DNA of 53,377 nucleotides from Gammaproteobacteria bacterium (lineage in GTDB: Bacteria > Pseudomonadota > Gammaproteobacteria > SZUA-140), in contig JAKISP010000028.1 of assembly GCA_021648525.1 (NCBI GenBank), positions 1 to 53,377 of the forward strand, in the 5' to 3' direction. The notes under the pieces were generated by a model that saw only the letters and a list, made by a program, of their open reading frames with translations, made no database searches and had not been told where the DNA came from. This document shows positions 45,901 through 53,377 of the stretch, one piece after another (within the stretch, counting starts at the first letter, position 1; each line of letters opens with the position of its first letter). Both the position numbers and the translations under genes were made by a program.

Positions 45901-48900
45901 TTGGATATGAAAACGTTCCATCCTCGGCTGCCTGTATTGTCTGTTTGCCAATTTTTATGATGCTTTTTGCTGCTGCATGGCCTGTTAGCTCGAAGTGTCC
46001 TGCTGGATCTGTTTTAGCGGTAGTGGTCTCTTTTTTACTATCTTCAGTACCACTTTTTTCGGAAAAATAGGGGATTAATATTTCACCTGCAGGATGGGTG
46101 ATTGAAAATTTAGGCACGATTAATCGGGTGCTGGTAGCACGGCCATTTTTAGTGATGAGTTCAAGCAGCAGGTCGTGTTCTTTTGTGCGCAGTGCAAAGC
46201 GGCCCTGGTTATCTAGCTTTAGAGGCTTTCCATTTAGTGTGGCACTGGCCACCGCGCTGGCGCCAGTATTTTTTTTATTAATGACTATTCTAGTTAATAA
46301 ATAGTGTTTATCCGAGGCTATATTATTAGTAACAGCGCCTTCGGTTTTCCAGTGAAGACTTAGACGGAAGGGTGATATCCCTTCAACGCCCACTAAATAG
46401 GCGTGTGCTGTTTCAGCCCGTTTTTTTGCCAGGTGAGGTAGCTGGTTCTCACTAGAATCACTGTTCCAGCCTGTAACGATAATTCTTTCGCGCGGATATT
46501 GACGTAATATAACGGCAGCATCCTTTAATGTTTTTTTTGTGTTGTCATTGAGTGTAAAGCTACCGATGCCAAATGTTTCATCGCTAATGTTCAGTTTAAA
46601 ATTTGATCTCTGCTCTATGCCAATGATGCGCCGCGCACTCGCGGCGTGTGTACCATTACGATAGTTCACGGTTAACTGGTAGTGATATTGTGTATTGCCA
46701 ATAGACTGATTCTGGATATGGTCGCTACCATTCCATTTGATGGTATCAGGCGGGGTACTGCCGCCGCTAAAGGTTTTAATATTGTTGCCATTGGCTGAGT
46801 TGATCTGGAGCTGCCATGCATCGATCTCATCTGGACGAGACACATTAATATGAAAATAGGCAGGATGCACAATTTTATCATCGTTGAATTCAAGTATCTC
46901 AGATGGGGTATTGTTGGTATGCATGCGTACTTCTGCCTGAAGCATAGGCAAGTAGCTGCCATTCACATTGATGCTCAGTTTTTCTGCATTACCAATTAGT
47001 GTGATATTTCGTGCCTGAGTATTGGCGGAAAGTTTTAGCCCTTTGATGCCGGGTCGCCCCAGTTTTTCAACAATTATATTTTGTACAACACCAAAGTTCG
47101 CCTTTGCAAGCAGCCCCGGCGAGACAGAAATAATTTGTGTCTCATTAAAGCCTGGCATGGTGCCCACCGGCAGGCTTGCAATATTGATTTTCAGTAAACG
47201 CTCTCCAGGCGTAACCGCGGGAAAGTGATAGCGCCCGTGATTATCGGTAATGGCATAAGTCCCTTCATCGAGTACCACCATTGCATCGGCAATGCCAGGT
47301 TCATCTGGGTCTTGCCAGTGATTACTGTTTTTATCATTGAATACTTTACCGATGATGGTGCCGAGATCGAACAGTGGATCTGTTGTTACATTAACATCCG
47401 CTGTTGCCTGGTTTGAAACAGAGCAAGTGCTACAGCTGTCTTTTGCAATGGCGCTACTGCGGTAACTACCGGGTGTAACGCCAGAACCGACTATGAGCTG
47501 GTAATCAATGCGGGTATAGCCAGTTTCACCAGGGTCTGCTTCACCATTGTTATTGGTATCAATCAATGCCGGCAGTGTACCGAGATCAAGCGATAGTGTT
47601 TTGTTACTGATTAAACTGGAGGCAGGCGCGCCATTAAGTAAGGTATTGTCGAGTGACTTAAAATTATCAGGAATGATGTTATCAATGCTGACCTGCTCCA
47701 CTGCCTGAGATGTATTGTTTTTTACCTCTACGGTATAAGTGATTATATCGCCCACCATGACGTCATTTTTATTAGCCGTTTTGGTCAGAGATAATATATT
47801 TCCCTGTGTGAAGGTGACTTGAGGTGGGGGCGAGATCAGAATACGATCAGTTGTATTGAGCACTGTTAAGGTTGCGATGCCCACCAGCGAAGAGCTGATG
47901 AACCCTTGTGTTATTCCGTTGTTATCAGTAACGGTTGCTGGCTGGATGATAGTGTCGCTGCCACCACGACTAGAAGCAATCTGAATTTGCTTGCCAATGA
48001 GTGGCTGTTTATCTTTATTTAAAAGCTGAATGGTGATTAGCGCGGTGCTGTTACCATCTGCGATGATAATACTGGGTGAGATAGTCACGGTAGAGAGTGG
48101 TTGGGTATTATTTACCAGGCTGATATTCAGGCCATTACTATTGGTGTCATTGCCATCCGCATTGCCTGCATCTCCGGGCTGAGGGGGAAGAAAGCGAGTG
48201 ATGGTATCGTCGACCGAGTAACTCAGTGTTGCCGTGCCAGTCTGGCCCGGTGTATCACTGGTGAAATCAACCCTTATCTCACTTAGACTGGTTGTGATAA
48301 GGGTGCCAAAATCGAGGGTGATTGTTTCGCCAGTTACAGCGGCGCAATACTCGTCTGCATTAATGGCAGGGCATGCGGTCCCAGAGGTAAGCGCAATATT
48401 ATCAACCAGCACATCAGTGACATTGATGTTGGTGTAGCCTGAGGGTAACAGAATGGTGGTTTGATTAAGGCCTTTATTACCCGTGTTGATGGTTGGGCGA
48501 AGATAGAAGCTAAAAGGGAGGGATGTGCGGTTTCTCAGCACTTCACTCGGGGTAATTTCAGCGACTACTGAGGTAACGGCATTGCCCGGCATCAGCAGGT
48601 TCACATCAAGGCTATCATTCGCGATGTTTGCATTGGCATTACCGGCTGTACCGAATTGCTGTGCGCGCTCGGTGGTGTTGTCGACTGAGAATGCAAACGT
48701 GGCATTGCCTAACAGGCCGGGAGTGTCTGTATTAAAATCGATTCGCATTGGGGTAAGTGTGTTTATGATGGTGCTGCCAAGATTGATATTGATGGTTTGC
48801 CCTGCGATTGATGCGCAGTACTCGTCCATTCCAACTGCTGGACAACTTATAGATGGCGCTAGCGTTGTCGTATCGACTATCACGTCTGAAATATTTGTAT

Positions 48901-49957
48901 TGCTATAGCCAATGGGTGTGATGATAGTGATTTGATCGAGGCCTGTATCCCCAGCACTAGTGTTAATGGTGGGGAGCATATAAAAACTAAAGTGACGATT
49001 AACAGCGCTAATAAATTCGCTATTGGGGGTAATCTCCGCAATGACTGAAGTGACGGCATTGCGCGGCTCGATGAACCAGCCAATGGTGCCGCCATTGTTG
49101 ATACTATTAGCTGGATCTATAGGGGTGTTGACAGTTGAACTCGATGCATCTGAGTCCTGGATATTTAGATAATTAAACGAGGTTGTGCCATTAAAGTTTA
49201 GATTTGCTCTAGCGCCAGGTATGGATGAACGTAACATTAGTGTGCCGGTGTCTGTTCCCTGAAAAGTGGCAAGGCCAGCAAAACTCTGGGTGCGACCAGC
49301 AGAAAAGGTAAGGGTATCTGATGTGGCTATTTTGTTGATGTTATGAAAATCGTTGCTGCCAGAGATAGTCTGATTGATGCCATTAAACTCGACAGTGCCA
49401 TTGTTATGGAAAAACAGGCCGTCTGATTTTGTAAAGTTGCCGCTAATAGAGGTCGTTGCGCTGGTAGCAGTGAAACTACCGTTGCTGATGATTAAATCCC
49501 CGTTGATGTTGATCGGGGCACTGTTACCGGTAAATGTACCGGCATCCTGTGAAAATCCGTTGTTGCCAACTGTTATGGTGGCGCCATTTTGATTGATGAC
49601 ACCGCCATAGTCCGCTTGAATATCAATGCCTGCCACATCAAGATTCGCGGTTATCGTGACATCTTTGCTGCTGGTGCTATTGAAGGTAGCAATATCATCA
49701 CTACCGGGGCATGAAGGCGTCCAGTTGATACATGTGTTCCAGTTTGTATCATCGCCATTACCATTCCAGGTAAAGATAGCGGCGTGAGAGGGCGTCATCA
49801 GCGTTAATAGCAACGGGCCAAGCAGAAACAGGCAGGCTTTTGAAAGACGTAGAGAACGGCTCACCCAGGTGAACCGGGTGGGGATGTGAAAAGGAAATTC
49901 AGAATTCGATCGGTAAGAAGAAAATACTGCTTTTCTGATATTGCTACTTAACTGCAT
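42905..49957 (-). CDS. Giant multidomain surface/outer-membrane protein
   Basis: This encodes 2350 residues. A long N-terminal signal region (cleavage near 58, TPSHAA) leads into a repetitive beta region (60-290) and two tandem copies of about 160 residues beginning NAVTSVIAEITP and NAVTSVVAEITP (294-455, 456-615). Next come an invasin/Ig-like domain (about 617-720), a DUF11 repeat (722-860), an SdrD-B-like domain (862-960, GKVFNDKNSNHWQDPDEPGI), an OmpA-like domain (about 1120-1220, RERIIVTGWNSD) and a C-terminal beta-barrel (about 1485-2350) ending in aromatic Tyr. It likely spans the outer membrane and displays a long stalk. It is convergent to the eCIS operon, 18 bases from the DUF4157 stop. 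Confidence 0.8.
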   Translation of the reverse strand: MQLSSNIRKAVFSSYRSNSEFPFHIPTRFTWVSRSLRLSKACLFLLGPLLLTLMTPSHAAIFTWNGNGDDTNWNTCINWTPSCPGSDDIATFNSTSSKDVTITANLDVAGIDIQADYGGVINQNGATITVGNNGFSQDAGTFTGNSAPININGDLIISNGSFTATSATTSISGNFTKSDGLFFHNNGTVEFNGINQTISGSNDFHNINKIATSDTLTFSAGRTQSFAGLATFQGTDTGTLMLRSSIPGARANLNFNGTTSFNYLNIQDSDASSSTVNTPIDPANSINNGGTIGWFIEPRNAVTSVIAEITPNSEFISAVNRHFSFYMLPTINTSAGDTGLDQITIITPIGYSNTNISDVIVDTTTLAPSISCPAVGMDEYCASIAGQTININLGSTIINTLTPMRIDFNTDTPGLLGNATFAFSVDNTTERAQQFGTAGNANANIANDSLDVNLLMPGNAVTSVVAEITPSEVLRNRTSLPFSFYLRPTINTGNKGLNQTTILLPSGYTNINVTDVLVDNIALTSGTACPAINADEYCAAVTGETITLDFGTLITTSLSEIRVDFTSDTPGQTGTATLSYSVDDTITRFLPPQPGDAGNADGNDTNSNGLNISLVNNTQPLSTVTISPSIIIADGNSTALITIQLLNKDKQPLIGKQIQIASSRGGSDTIIQPATVTDNNGITQGFISSSLVGIATLTVLNTTDRILISPPPQVTFTQGNILSLTKTANKNDVMVGDIITYTVEVKNNTSQAVEQVSIDNIIPDNFKSLDNTLLNGAPASSLISNKTLSLDLGTLPALIDTNNNGEADPGETGYTRIDYQLIVGSGVTPGSYRSSAIAKDSCSTCSVSNQATADVNVTTDPLFDLGTIIGKVFNDKNSNHWQDPDEPGIADAMVVLDEGTYAITDNHGRYHFPAVTPGERLLKINIASLPVGTMPGFNETQIISVSPGLLAKANFGVVQNIIVEKLGRPGIKGLKLSANTQARNITLIGNAEKLSINVNGSYLPMLQAEVRMHTNNTPSEILEFNDDKIVHPAYFHINVSRPDEIDAWQLQINSANGNNIKTFSGGSTPPDTIKWNGSDHIQNQSIGNTQYHYQLTVNYRNGTHAASARRIIGIEQRSNFKLNISDETFGIGSFTLNDNTKKTLKDAAVILRQYPRERIIVTGWNSDSSENQLPHLAKKRAETAHAYLVGVEGISPFRLSLHWKTEGAVTNNIASDKHYLLTRIVINKKNTGASAVASATLNGKPLKLDNQGRFALRTKEHDLLLELITKNGRATSTRLIVPKFSITHPAGEILIPYFSEKSGTEDSKKETTTAKTDPAGHFELTGHAAAKSIIKIGKQTIQAAEDGTFSYPMTLAYGTQSLQIEIQDPQGFPYVKILTMNVQSHQQNRQIYLQQPIPELQLNLPPSGFVLREGDYTFSGTTSPDNAVLINNNVIDINAAGEFSHTLTLKKGENPLHVKIIDPRGYISTVEHMIGAGKPKLFFMAFADGKFSSLNTKGFIQGNGQKSSREFYSEGRLAFYLKGMVQGKYLITAALDTGQGKVSSLFNDLDDDGARTLLSNLDPDRYYPVYGDNSTIVYDTQSQGKFYLAVDSDTIHSVVGNYKLNLSDNELAAYRRTLYGAFFEYKSLSSNRNDKPDTLIRLFGAQTRQSHVRDEMRATGGSLYYLSQREIIEGSEQVTLVVKDKNTGLTLSRQPQRQNIDYSIKYLAGRLLFNRPVSSKQQDNNVINSALLAGNPVYIEVDYEYRVAAFEKKAAGAHLRHQLTDQIAIGATHVNDELSSGRYELQGLDGEIRILNNSRIIAEIAKSRGSEGEVFNSNDGGLSFAPISNNQQSGQAIKIAAEIDIGEFSGKPDRIKAGVYIKKLDSGFQASGNSSDQGQQKTGANLMIRVTDKNTVRLKYDLAQGTDQAQAGSVDASLHNSAQWIYQQEQWSLAGEFQDQSSEDRNGTQLNRESLAAARLTSTITRKLEASIRHQTTLNGTPNDQNTIGLKYNITQNLHLEGSATSGDQGDAGEARLGYRTEKITLYLTERVNDDKSGKTTSTIIGGETSIATIAGADSGKIYSEYQWGNSDNQDKSLSLVGAEQQWKIENGWKLNLGSEYSDINTLSDIISRNTFVVGLSYMEKGLKASTRHETRNDRGTERKRQLLTSSSIEYNLNPDYILFGKYRYSITRNLTKQIDDARFDEQSIGFAYRPTSHDRFNALTRYTRLSDLRPLSLNNVTAVTTQMDVFSIEWSYQINKKLEWTEKQAIRIKTEQVGRFSALKTQTHLSIHRLNYGLPWHFRLGLEYRTLQQKQANDRRTGWLSEITWEANRHMRLGLGYNFTDFSDNEFSANDYSTEGWFVRIQGKY

Positions 49958-49988
49958 GATAGGCGAACAGGATTTTAGTTATTGTTTA

Positions 49989-50170
49989 GAGACCTTTGCA
50001 CGATTGTTTTTTGTTCTCTGGCGGTGTCGCCTAAAGGGCCTACTATTGCTAAAAGCGGTCTTAATCAGTCATTTAGAGGTATAAACTTCCTCATTCCGTG
50101 TGCTTTTGCCTCGCCTAAAGCGCTTACTGATGATGCCAGAGAACAAAACCCCTGCTCGTGCACAGGTCTC
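49989..50170. mobile_element. MITE with 34-36-bp terminal inverted repeats
   Basis: GAGACCTTTGCACGA and TTGTTCTCTGGC (left, 49989-50022) are matched by the reverse complement of 50135-50170 (GAGACCTGTGCACGA, TTGTTCTCTGGC). It contains no transposase. It lies 32 bases upstream of the giant gene's start codon, on the side where its promoter must be. A degraded right end of the same element is at 53199-53236. Confidence 0.7.
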
Positions 50171-50844
50171 ATTTAAAAAAAAGCGTTTGAATACCGGTGC
50201 TTTTCGGCAAGCGCAAACACGCAAGTAATGTTGCTGCGACTTCCGTGTGAAAAATAGGTGGAATTTGTTTCTTTTACAGGCTTAACTACGATTTTTTATA
50301 TTATGGGTTATAACCAATTGAATTTCTAGCATTTAATCTTTTAAGTGGGTGTTAATTAAGGCTGATATTACGACAATCAGGAGAGGGAAGATGTTAACTG
50401 GCTGAAAAGCAGAACTATTTTTGCAATATTTTTAATGCAAAAAAATTAAAGAATTTTGGGTTATTGCCAATGAGCAGCTTTGCTTGAAGGAGGCGAGAGC
50501 ACCACGCAGGTTTGAAGGGAGGGTAAGTTTTCATCCTGGCGGATGCTTAACATGTCGGTAATCGCTGAGATACCCGCGATAAGACGGCGGAGGGGTGAAC
50601 GACAGCAATACTTAAACTAGATCTAGATTGTCAACAAAAACCGCATTGAAAAGGCAGGTACAGAGCTGCCTGGGGCTTCACCTGATTTAATGGCTAATAA
50701 ATGCGTTTTTTGTATGTCTTAGCGTAAAAAGGTAAACTGAAAAAAACGTATGGCGAGGTCAAAAGGGAATGGCACGGGGTTAACGTGTCGGGTTTGGACA
50801 GGGCAAGTAAAAGCAATCCCCTATATGATAGACACTGAGACTGA
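50171..50844. other. Non-coding stretch before the intron
   Basis: The first half is AT-rich. A CTGAGA string at 50565-50570 and a GGCAG/CTGCC hairpin near 50659-50675 are the only structured bits; no gene or known RNA was recognised. Confidence 0.4.
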
Positions 50845-51516
50845 GTGCGGTAATCGCCTTAGTCCTGGTGTGCCAAGGTAGAACAGTTTGAGAGAGCTGT
50901 TAAAGCTGTATGAAAGATGAAGGTAGGCCCTTCGAAATCGGCTTTCAGGAGCTGAGATCAAACCCCCTTAAGCTGCTGTGATAAAGAGTCATGGTAGTGA
51001 GCGTTAAGGAAAAGGCGTTAGATGTAAAAAGCGTCAGGTATGTTTTAAAGAGATGAACGAAAGTGAACCATTATTGAGGTGTCGAAAAAGCCGACCATTG
51101 TTGTCAAAACCGTGATACCTGGACGATTGCGGGATGAGTCAAGAGGAGACCTGATTACTGTCTTGATGGCAACCGGCATAGAGATGGGATCACTTTAAAA
51201 CAGGCTTTTGTATGGAACCTGGGAACCTGTCGTACCGATGTTAAGGGAGCAAGCCAAGTAGAGGCCCTACAAGGCTCTGAGTACTGAAGCGGAACACAGG
51301 TGCGGATCAGTTCGTAGTAGTGAGGAAGTTTCTGTAATGGAGATGGAGCGAAGGGGCTGACATGTCCAGAAATAAGTCTTTGGTCAACCAGCGATGGGAG
51401 GAACTGAAGAGTGATGCAAACCTGGTAATTGCAAGGGACATGAAGAGCCGTGTGAGGCGAGAGTTTCAAACACGGTTCTGTGAGAGACTGAGGGGAAGCT
51501 CCCTCGGTCTACTCGA
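50845..51516 (+). ncRNA. Group II intron ribozyme lacking its reverse-transcriptase ORF
   Basis: Domain V is intact at 51445-51478: nine base pairs between GAGCCGTGT and ACACGGTTC, the AGC triad, a two-base bulge, then GAGGC and GTTTC around a GAGA tetraloop. Domain VI follows (GAGACTGAGGG gaag CTCCCTCGGTCT with unpaired A in CTACTC) and the 3' end is CTCGAT. The 5' end is placed at GTGCG 50845 (less certain). Domain I strings such as GGGAGCAAGCCAAGTAGAGG and GAAGCGGAACACAGG are typical of bacterial group II introns. An ATG at 51362 begins what may be the intron protein's first residues, but it runs straight into domain V, so the ORF is deleted. Confidence 0.85.
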
Positions 51517-51548
51517 TCAAGGTAATAAACGTAGACTTGCTGCCATGA

Positions 51549-51588
51549 TTTTTCAATTATGTTTAAAGAACCTAACATAATTGAAAAA
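51549..51588. repeat. Perfect 15-bp inverted repeat after the intron
   Basis: TTTTTCAATTATGTT (51549-51563) is exactly complementary to AACATAATTGAAAAA (51574-51588). It resembles a weak AT-rich terminator or a recombination site; group II introns often insert next to such hairpins. Confidence 0.45.
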
Positions 51589-51666
51589 CCACTCTGCAAG
51601 CTGGCTATCACAACATTAGATTTCCCTGAAAAATACTACATTTAATTTGAATACGAGAAGCCATTT

Positions 51667-52374
51667 ATGAGTACTTCAAAAAAAGTTACTATTTTGTATT
51701 TTACTGATTTACTTTGTGTCTGGGCATATATAGCACAAATTAGAATTGAACAATTAAAAATTAAATTCGGTTCTAGCATAATTATTCAAGACCATTTTGT
51801 TTCAGTTTTTGGAGCAGTTGAACTAAAAATGGAAAAAAACTGGGCTAATAAAGGTGGAATTTCAGCTTATTCTAAGTTCGTTCATGAAAAAGCACTAAAA
51901 TTTGATCACATTGAAGTTCATCCGGATATTTGGAAAAAAAACACACCAACTTCATCTAGTAGTTGTCACCTTATTTTAAAGGCTATTCAGATTCTAGAGT
52001 CACATAATGAAATACAAGCAAGCAGTAACTCCGACCATATAGATAAGAGTATTTTTGAGGTAGTCGCTGGGGAATTACGATTAGCATTTTTCAGAGACCT
52101 TAAAGATATTTCGAACTATAAGGTTCAAATGGAAATTATTGAAAAACTAGGACTTCCTCATCAAAAAATTGAAGAGATAATTCAACGTGGTTTCGCATTT
52201 GCTGCATTAGAGAATGATTTTCAACTTAAAGAGGAATTTGGGGTATCAGGTAGTCCTTCCCTGGTTTTAAATGAAGGTCGTCAGATTATTTATGGTAATG
52301 TTGGTTATCGTGTGATCGAAGCAAACATTCAAGAATTACTAAGTCAATCTGATAATCAAGCGAGCTGGTGCTAA
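51667..52374 (+). CDS. DsbA-family thioredoxin-fold protein (FrnE-like)
   Basis: This encodes 235 residues with no signal peptide, so it is cytosolic. YFTDLLCVWAYIAQIRIEQL places the first Cys of the active site, but the pair is CVWA rather than CxxC. FGVSGSPSLVLNEGRQIIYG holds the cis-Pro loop (SGSPS), and the helical insert lies between. The family includes disulfide-forming oxidoreductases and 2-hydroxychromene-2-carboxylate isomerases; with one Cys it could be glutathione-linked or isomerase-like. A second Cys is the last residue (ASWC). AT-rich and solitary, it resembles the cassette genes here. Confidence 0.75.
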   Translation: MSTSKKVTILYFTDLLCVWAYIAQIRIEQLKIKFGSSIIIQDHFVSVFGAVELKMEKNWANKGGISAYSKFVHEKALKFDHIEVHPDIWKKNTPTSSSSCHLILKAIQILESHNEIQASSNSDHIDKSIFEVVAGELRLAFFRDLKDISNYKVQMEIIEKLGLPHQKIEEIIQRGFAFAALENDFQLKEEFGVSGSPSLVLNEGRQIIYGNVGYRVIEANIQELLSQSDNQASWC

Positions 52375-52409
52375 TTAAAACAGCTAAAGAAGACAGCCAT
52401 AAGATAAAA

Positions 52410-52483
52410 ATATAAAAATTGCATAGAGATCGACATGTTTTGTCATTAGAATTTCAATATATCAAGATCATGCTGAACGTTAT
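52410..52483 (+). repeat. attC-like repeat, copy B
   Basis: TATAA at 52411 and CGTTATA near 52478-52484 pair, and GCAT..GATC (52421 onwards) pairs with GATCATGC (52466-52473) with a bulge. It shares 41 of its 62 bases in two blocks with copy A at 5110-5170. It lies between two solitary + strand genes, 30 bases before the Crp-like start. Confidence 0.5.
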
Positions 52484-52513
52484 ATTACCAACCTGTCTGC
52501 AGAAACTAGATAC

Positions 52514-53107
52514 ATGAAATATTTTAGAAAAATGATCGAACAATTTATCACGATAAGTGATAGTGAATGGACTGATGCTTGCGCAAGGTTTGAGAAAGTC
52601 ACAGTCTCTAAAGGCACTGTTATTCACCAGTCTGGTGAAATATTCAGTACAATCTGGTTTGTTAACAGTGGTTTAGCGCGCTCATATTTTACAGATATAA
52701 ATGGTAGAGACTTTACATGGCAACTCTATTTTCGTGGGCGAAGTAAGCACGGGCTAAATCACTTTCTTGATGATAGCGTCAGTTTCTACGAAAAAACTGG
52801 CTCAATGTTAAATTTTGAAGTGCTTGAGGACGCTTCTTTTTATGTTATTTCTCTAGATGAACTGGATAAATTCATATCAACAGATAAGAAATGGGAACAC
52901 CTTGCCCGTATCTGGTTGCATAACACGTACTTTGCTGCAACATATAAACGCGTCATTTCCCTCATGTCGGAAACAGCAAAAGAACGTTATGAACGCTTGC
53001 TTGATGAATATCCAGGGATATTCAATCAAGTAAAGTCCTATCACATTTCTTCGTATCTTGGGATTGCCCCGCAAACATTAAGCAAATTAAAAAATGAATC
53101 CAGGTGA
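52514..53107 (+). CDS. Crp/Fnr-family transcriptional regulator
   Basis: This encodes 197 residues. Residues about 20-130 form a cNMP-binding-type beta-barrel (VSKGTVIHQSGEIFSTIWFV, NSGLARSYFT, then YVISLDELDKFI). It lacks the full cyclic-nucleotide pocket, as in many Bacteroidetes-type and cassette-borne homologues. The C-terminal helix-turn-helix is short: VKSYHISSYLGIAPQTLSKL. It ends right after the recognition helix (LKNESR). Targets unknown; it has no partner gene in the window. Confidence 0.82.
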   Translation: MKYFRKMIEQFITISDSEWTDACARFEKVTVSKGTVIHQSGEIFSTIWFVNSGLARSYFTDINGRDFTWQLYFRGRSKHGLNHFLDDSVSFYEKTGSMLNFEVLEDASFYVISLDELDKFISTDKKWEHLARIWLHNTYFAATYKRVISLMSETAKERYERLLDEYPGIFNQVKSYHISSYLGIAPQTLSKLKNESR

Positions 53108-53119
53108 AGGAGGCCATTC

Positions 53120-53177
53120 ACCCCCACCCAAAAACGCCCGGTACATTCATCTTCTTCTGCATTCGTCTATCGTGCGA
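53120..53177. repeat. ~55-bp repeat, right copy
   Basis: CCCAAAAACGCCCGGTACAT followed by TCATCTTCTTCTGCATTCG matches 4607-4663 apart from a few bases and a 3-base insertion. Confidence 0.6.
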
Positions 53178-53198
53178 TCGCTTCGTTTAGCACTCGGA

Positions 53199-53236
53199 TG
53201 GTGCCAGAGAATAAAATTCCTGCTCGTGTAACGGTC
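53199..53236. mobile_element. Degraded right end of the MITE
   Basis: GTGCCAGAGAATAAAATTCC and TGCTCGTG match the MITE's right end (50133-50170) with substitutions; the left end is not present. Confidence 0.6.
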
Positions 53237-53269
53237 GTAAGCGCTCAACAAACGTAAGCGCTCAACAAA
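53236..53269. repeat. 17-bp tandem duplication
   Basis: CGTAAGCGCTCAACAAA occurs twice head to tail (53236-53252, 53253-53269). GTAAGCG starts many IS66-family ends, so this may be a duplicated or nested left end of the following element. Confidence 0.55.
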
Positions 53270-53335
53270 CCCCATCTAACATCCACACCAGCCTCTTGCT
53301 ATCGTCTTGATTTCAACATCATCAAGGCGAATCAT

Positions 53336-53377
53336 ATGAAATCAGTACAGAAAAAAGAGTTCTGGCAGCAACACATT
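53336..53377 (+). CDS. Start of an IS66-type accessory protein (TnpA-like), cut by the window
   Basis: The frame reads MKSVQKKEFWQQHI to the window end. The FWQQHI opening, preceded by AAGGCG and a GTAAGCG end, fits the first protein of IS66-family elements. Only 14 residues are visible, so the call is tentative. Confidence 0.5.
   Translation, partial: MKSVQKKEFWQQHI

Noticed and set aside
48525-48908. 127-codon plus-strand ORF
   Set aside because: It is antisense to the giant surface-protein gene and follows its codon pattern.
49982-50176. 64-codon plus-strand ORF
   Set aside because: It lies entirely within the inverted-repeat MITE and has no coding character.
50555-50600. CTGAGATACCC string resembling part of a TPP riboswitch
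   Set aside because: The second half of the element (UGAACCUGAUC and the AUGCCAGCG arm) is absent and no thiamine gene follows.
51155-51469. Minus-strand ORF of 104 codons and overlapping ones
   Set aside because: They fall inside the group II intron ribozyme, whose RNA structure explains the sequence.
1-53377. CRISPR arrays, tRNA or rRNA genes
   Set aside because: No regularly spaced repeats and no tRNA or rRNA signature were seen on reading both strands.

Overview
The window looks like a chromosomal stretch of a gammaproteobacterium, probably aquatic. The evidence is moderate base composition, a KefB/UspE-type pair, DUF2934, PilZ and DinB proteins, and integron/IS debris of the kind common in this class; the species cannot be named from sequence alone. 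No rRNA, tRNA or CRISPR array was seen.

Layout. (1) 1-5.5 kb is a mobile-element graveyard with cassette-like genes: an IS91-type transposase running off the left edge with a frameshifted tyrosine recombinase, a RAYT element with perfect 12-bp inverted ends, tails of IS200/IS605 and IS4 transposases, three lone + strand genes, and attC-like palindromes ending in CGTTAT just before genes. A frameshifted remnant of an eCIS cargo leader (4806-5083) lies here. (2) 5.6-13.7 kb is ordinary chromosome: antiporter plus universal stress protein (minus strand), a secreted protein, a TetR relic, PilZ, DUF2934, a CDGSH/glutamate-synthase fusion, a GNAT and a DinB protein. (3) 14.06-42.89 kb is one tightly packed + strand cluster encoding an extracellular contractile injection system (eCIS, Afp/PVC type). 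It runs from the DUF4255 cap protein through sheath, two tubes, a Pvc6-like protein, LysM adaptor, spike, PAAR, gp25, baseplate J, fibre, Pvc12, tape measure and AAA+ ATPase. It then continues without a break into membrane and sensory genes: a GH18-like protein with C-terminal membrane segments, a membrane TPR protein, three proteins with the fold signature of pentameric ligand-gated ion channels (one fused to a dCache sensor domain), a SAM methyltransferase, and a DUF4157 protein as likely cargo. (4) 42.9-49.96 kb is a single convergent gene for a 2350-residue surface/outer-membrane protein, with a 182-bp MITE just upstream of its start. (5) 50-53.4 kb is a second accessory region: an ORF-less group II intron, a DsbA-like gene, a Crp/Fnr-like regulator, repeats shared with region 1, and the start of an IS66-type element.

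The most interesting system is the eCIS operon with its built-in channel-receptor module. Known eCIS loci supply the particle, the ATPase and cargo. Here the same transcription unit appears to supply a periplasmic small-molecule sensor (dCache), three Cys-loop-type channel homologues lacking the cysteines, a wall/glycan-binding membrane protein and a TPR scaffold. The inference is that particle assembly, release or firing in the producer is tied to an extracellular ligand or to ion flux, or that these channel proteins are themselves a lysis or effector module. Nothing in the sequence proves either.

Regions 1 and 5 share two unrelated repeat families (a 61-62 bp attC-like element and a ~55 bp element), so the 45 kb between them may sit within, or have been inserted into, an old cassette/IS array.
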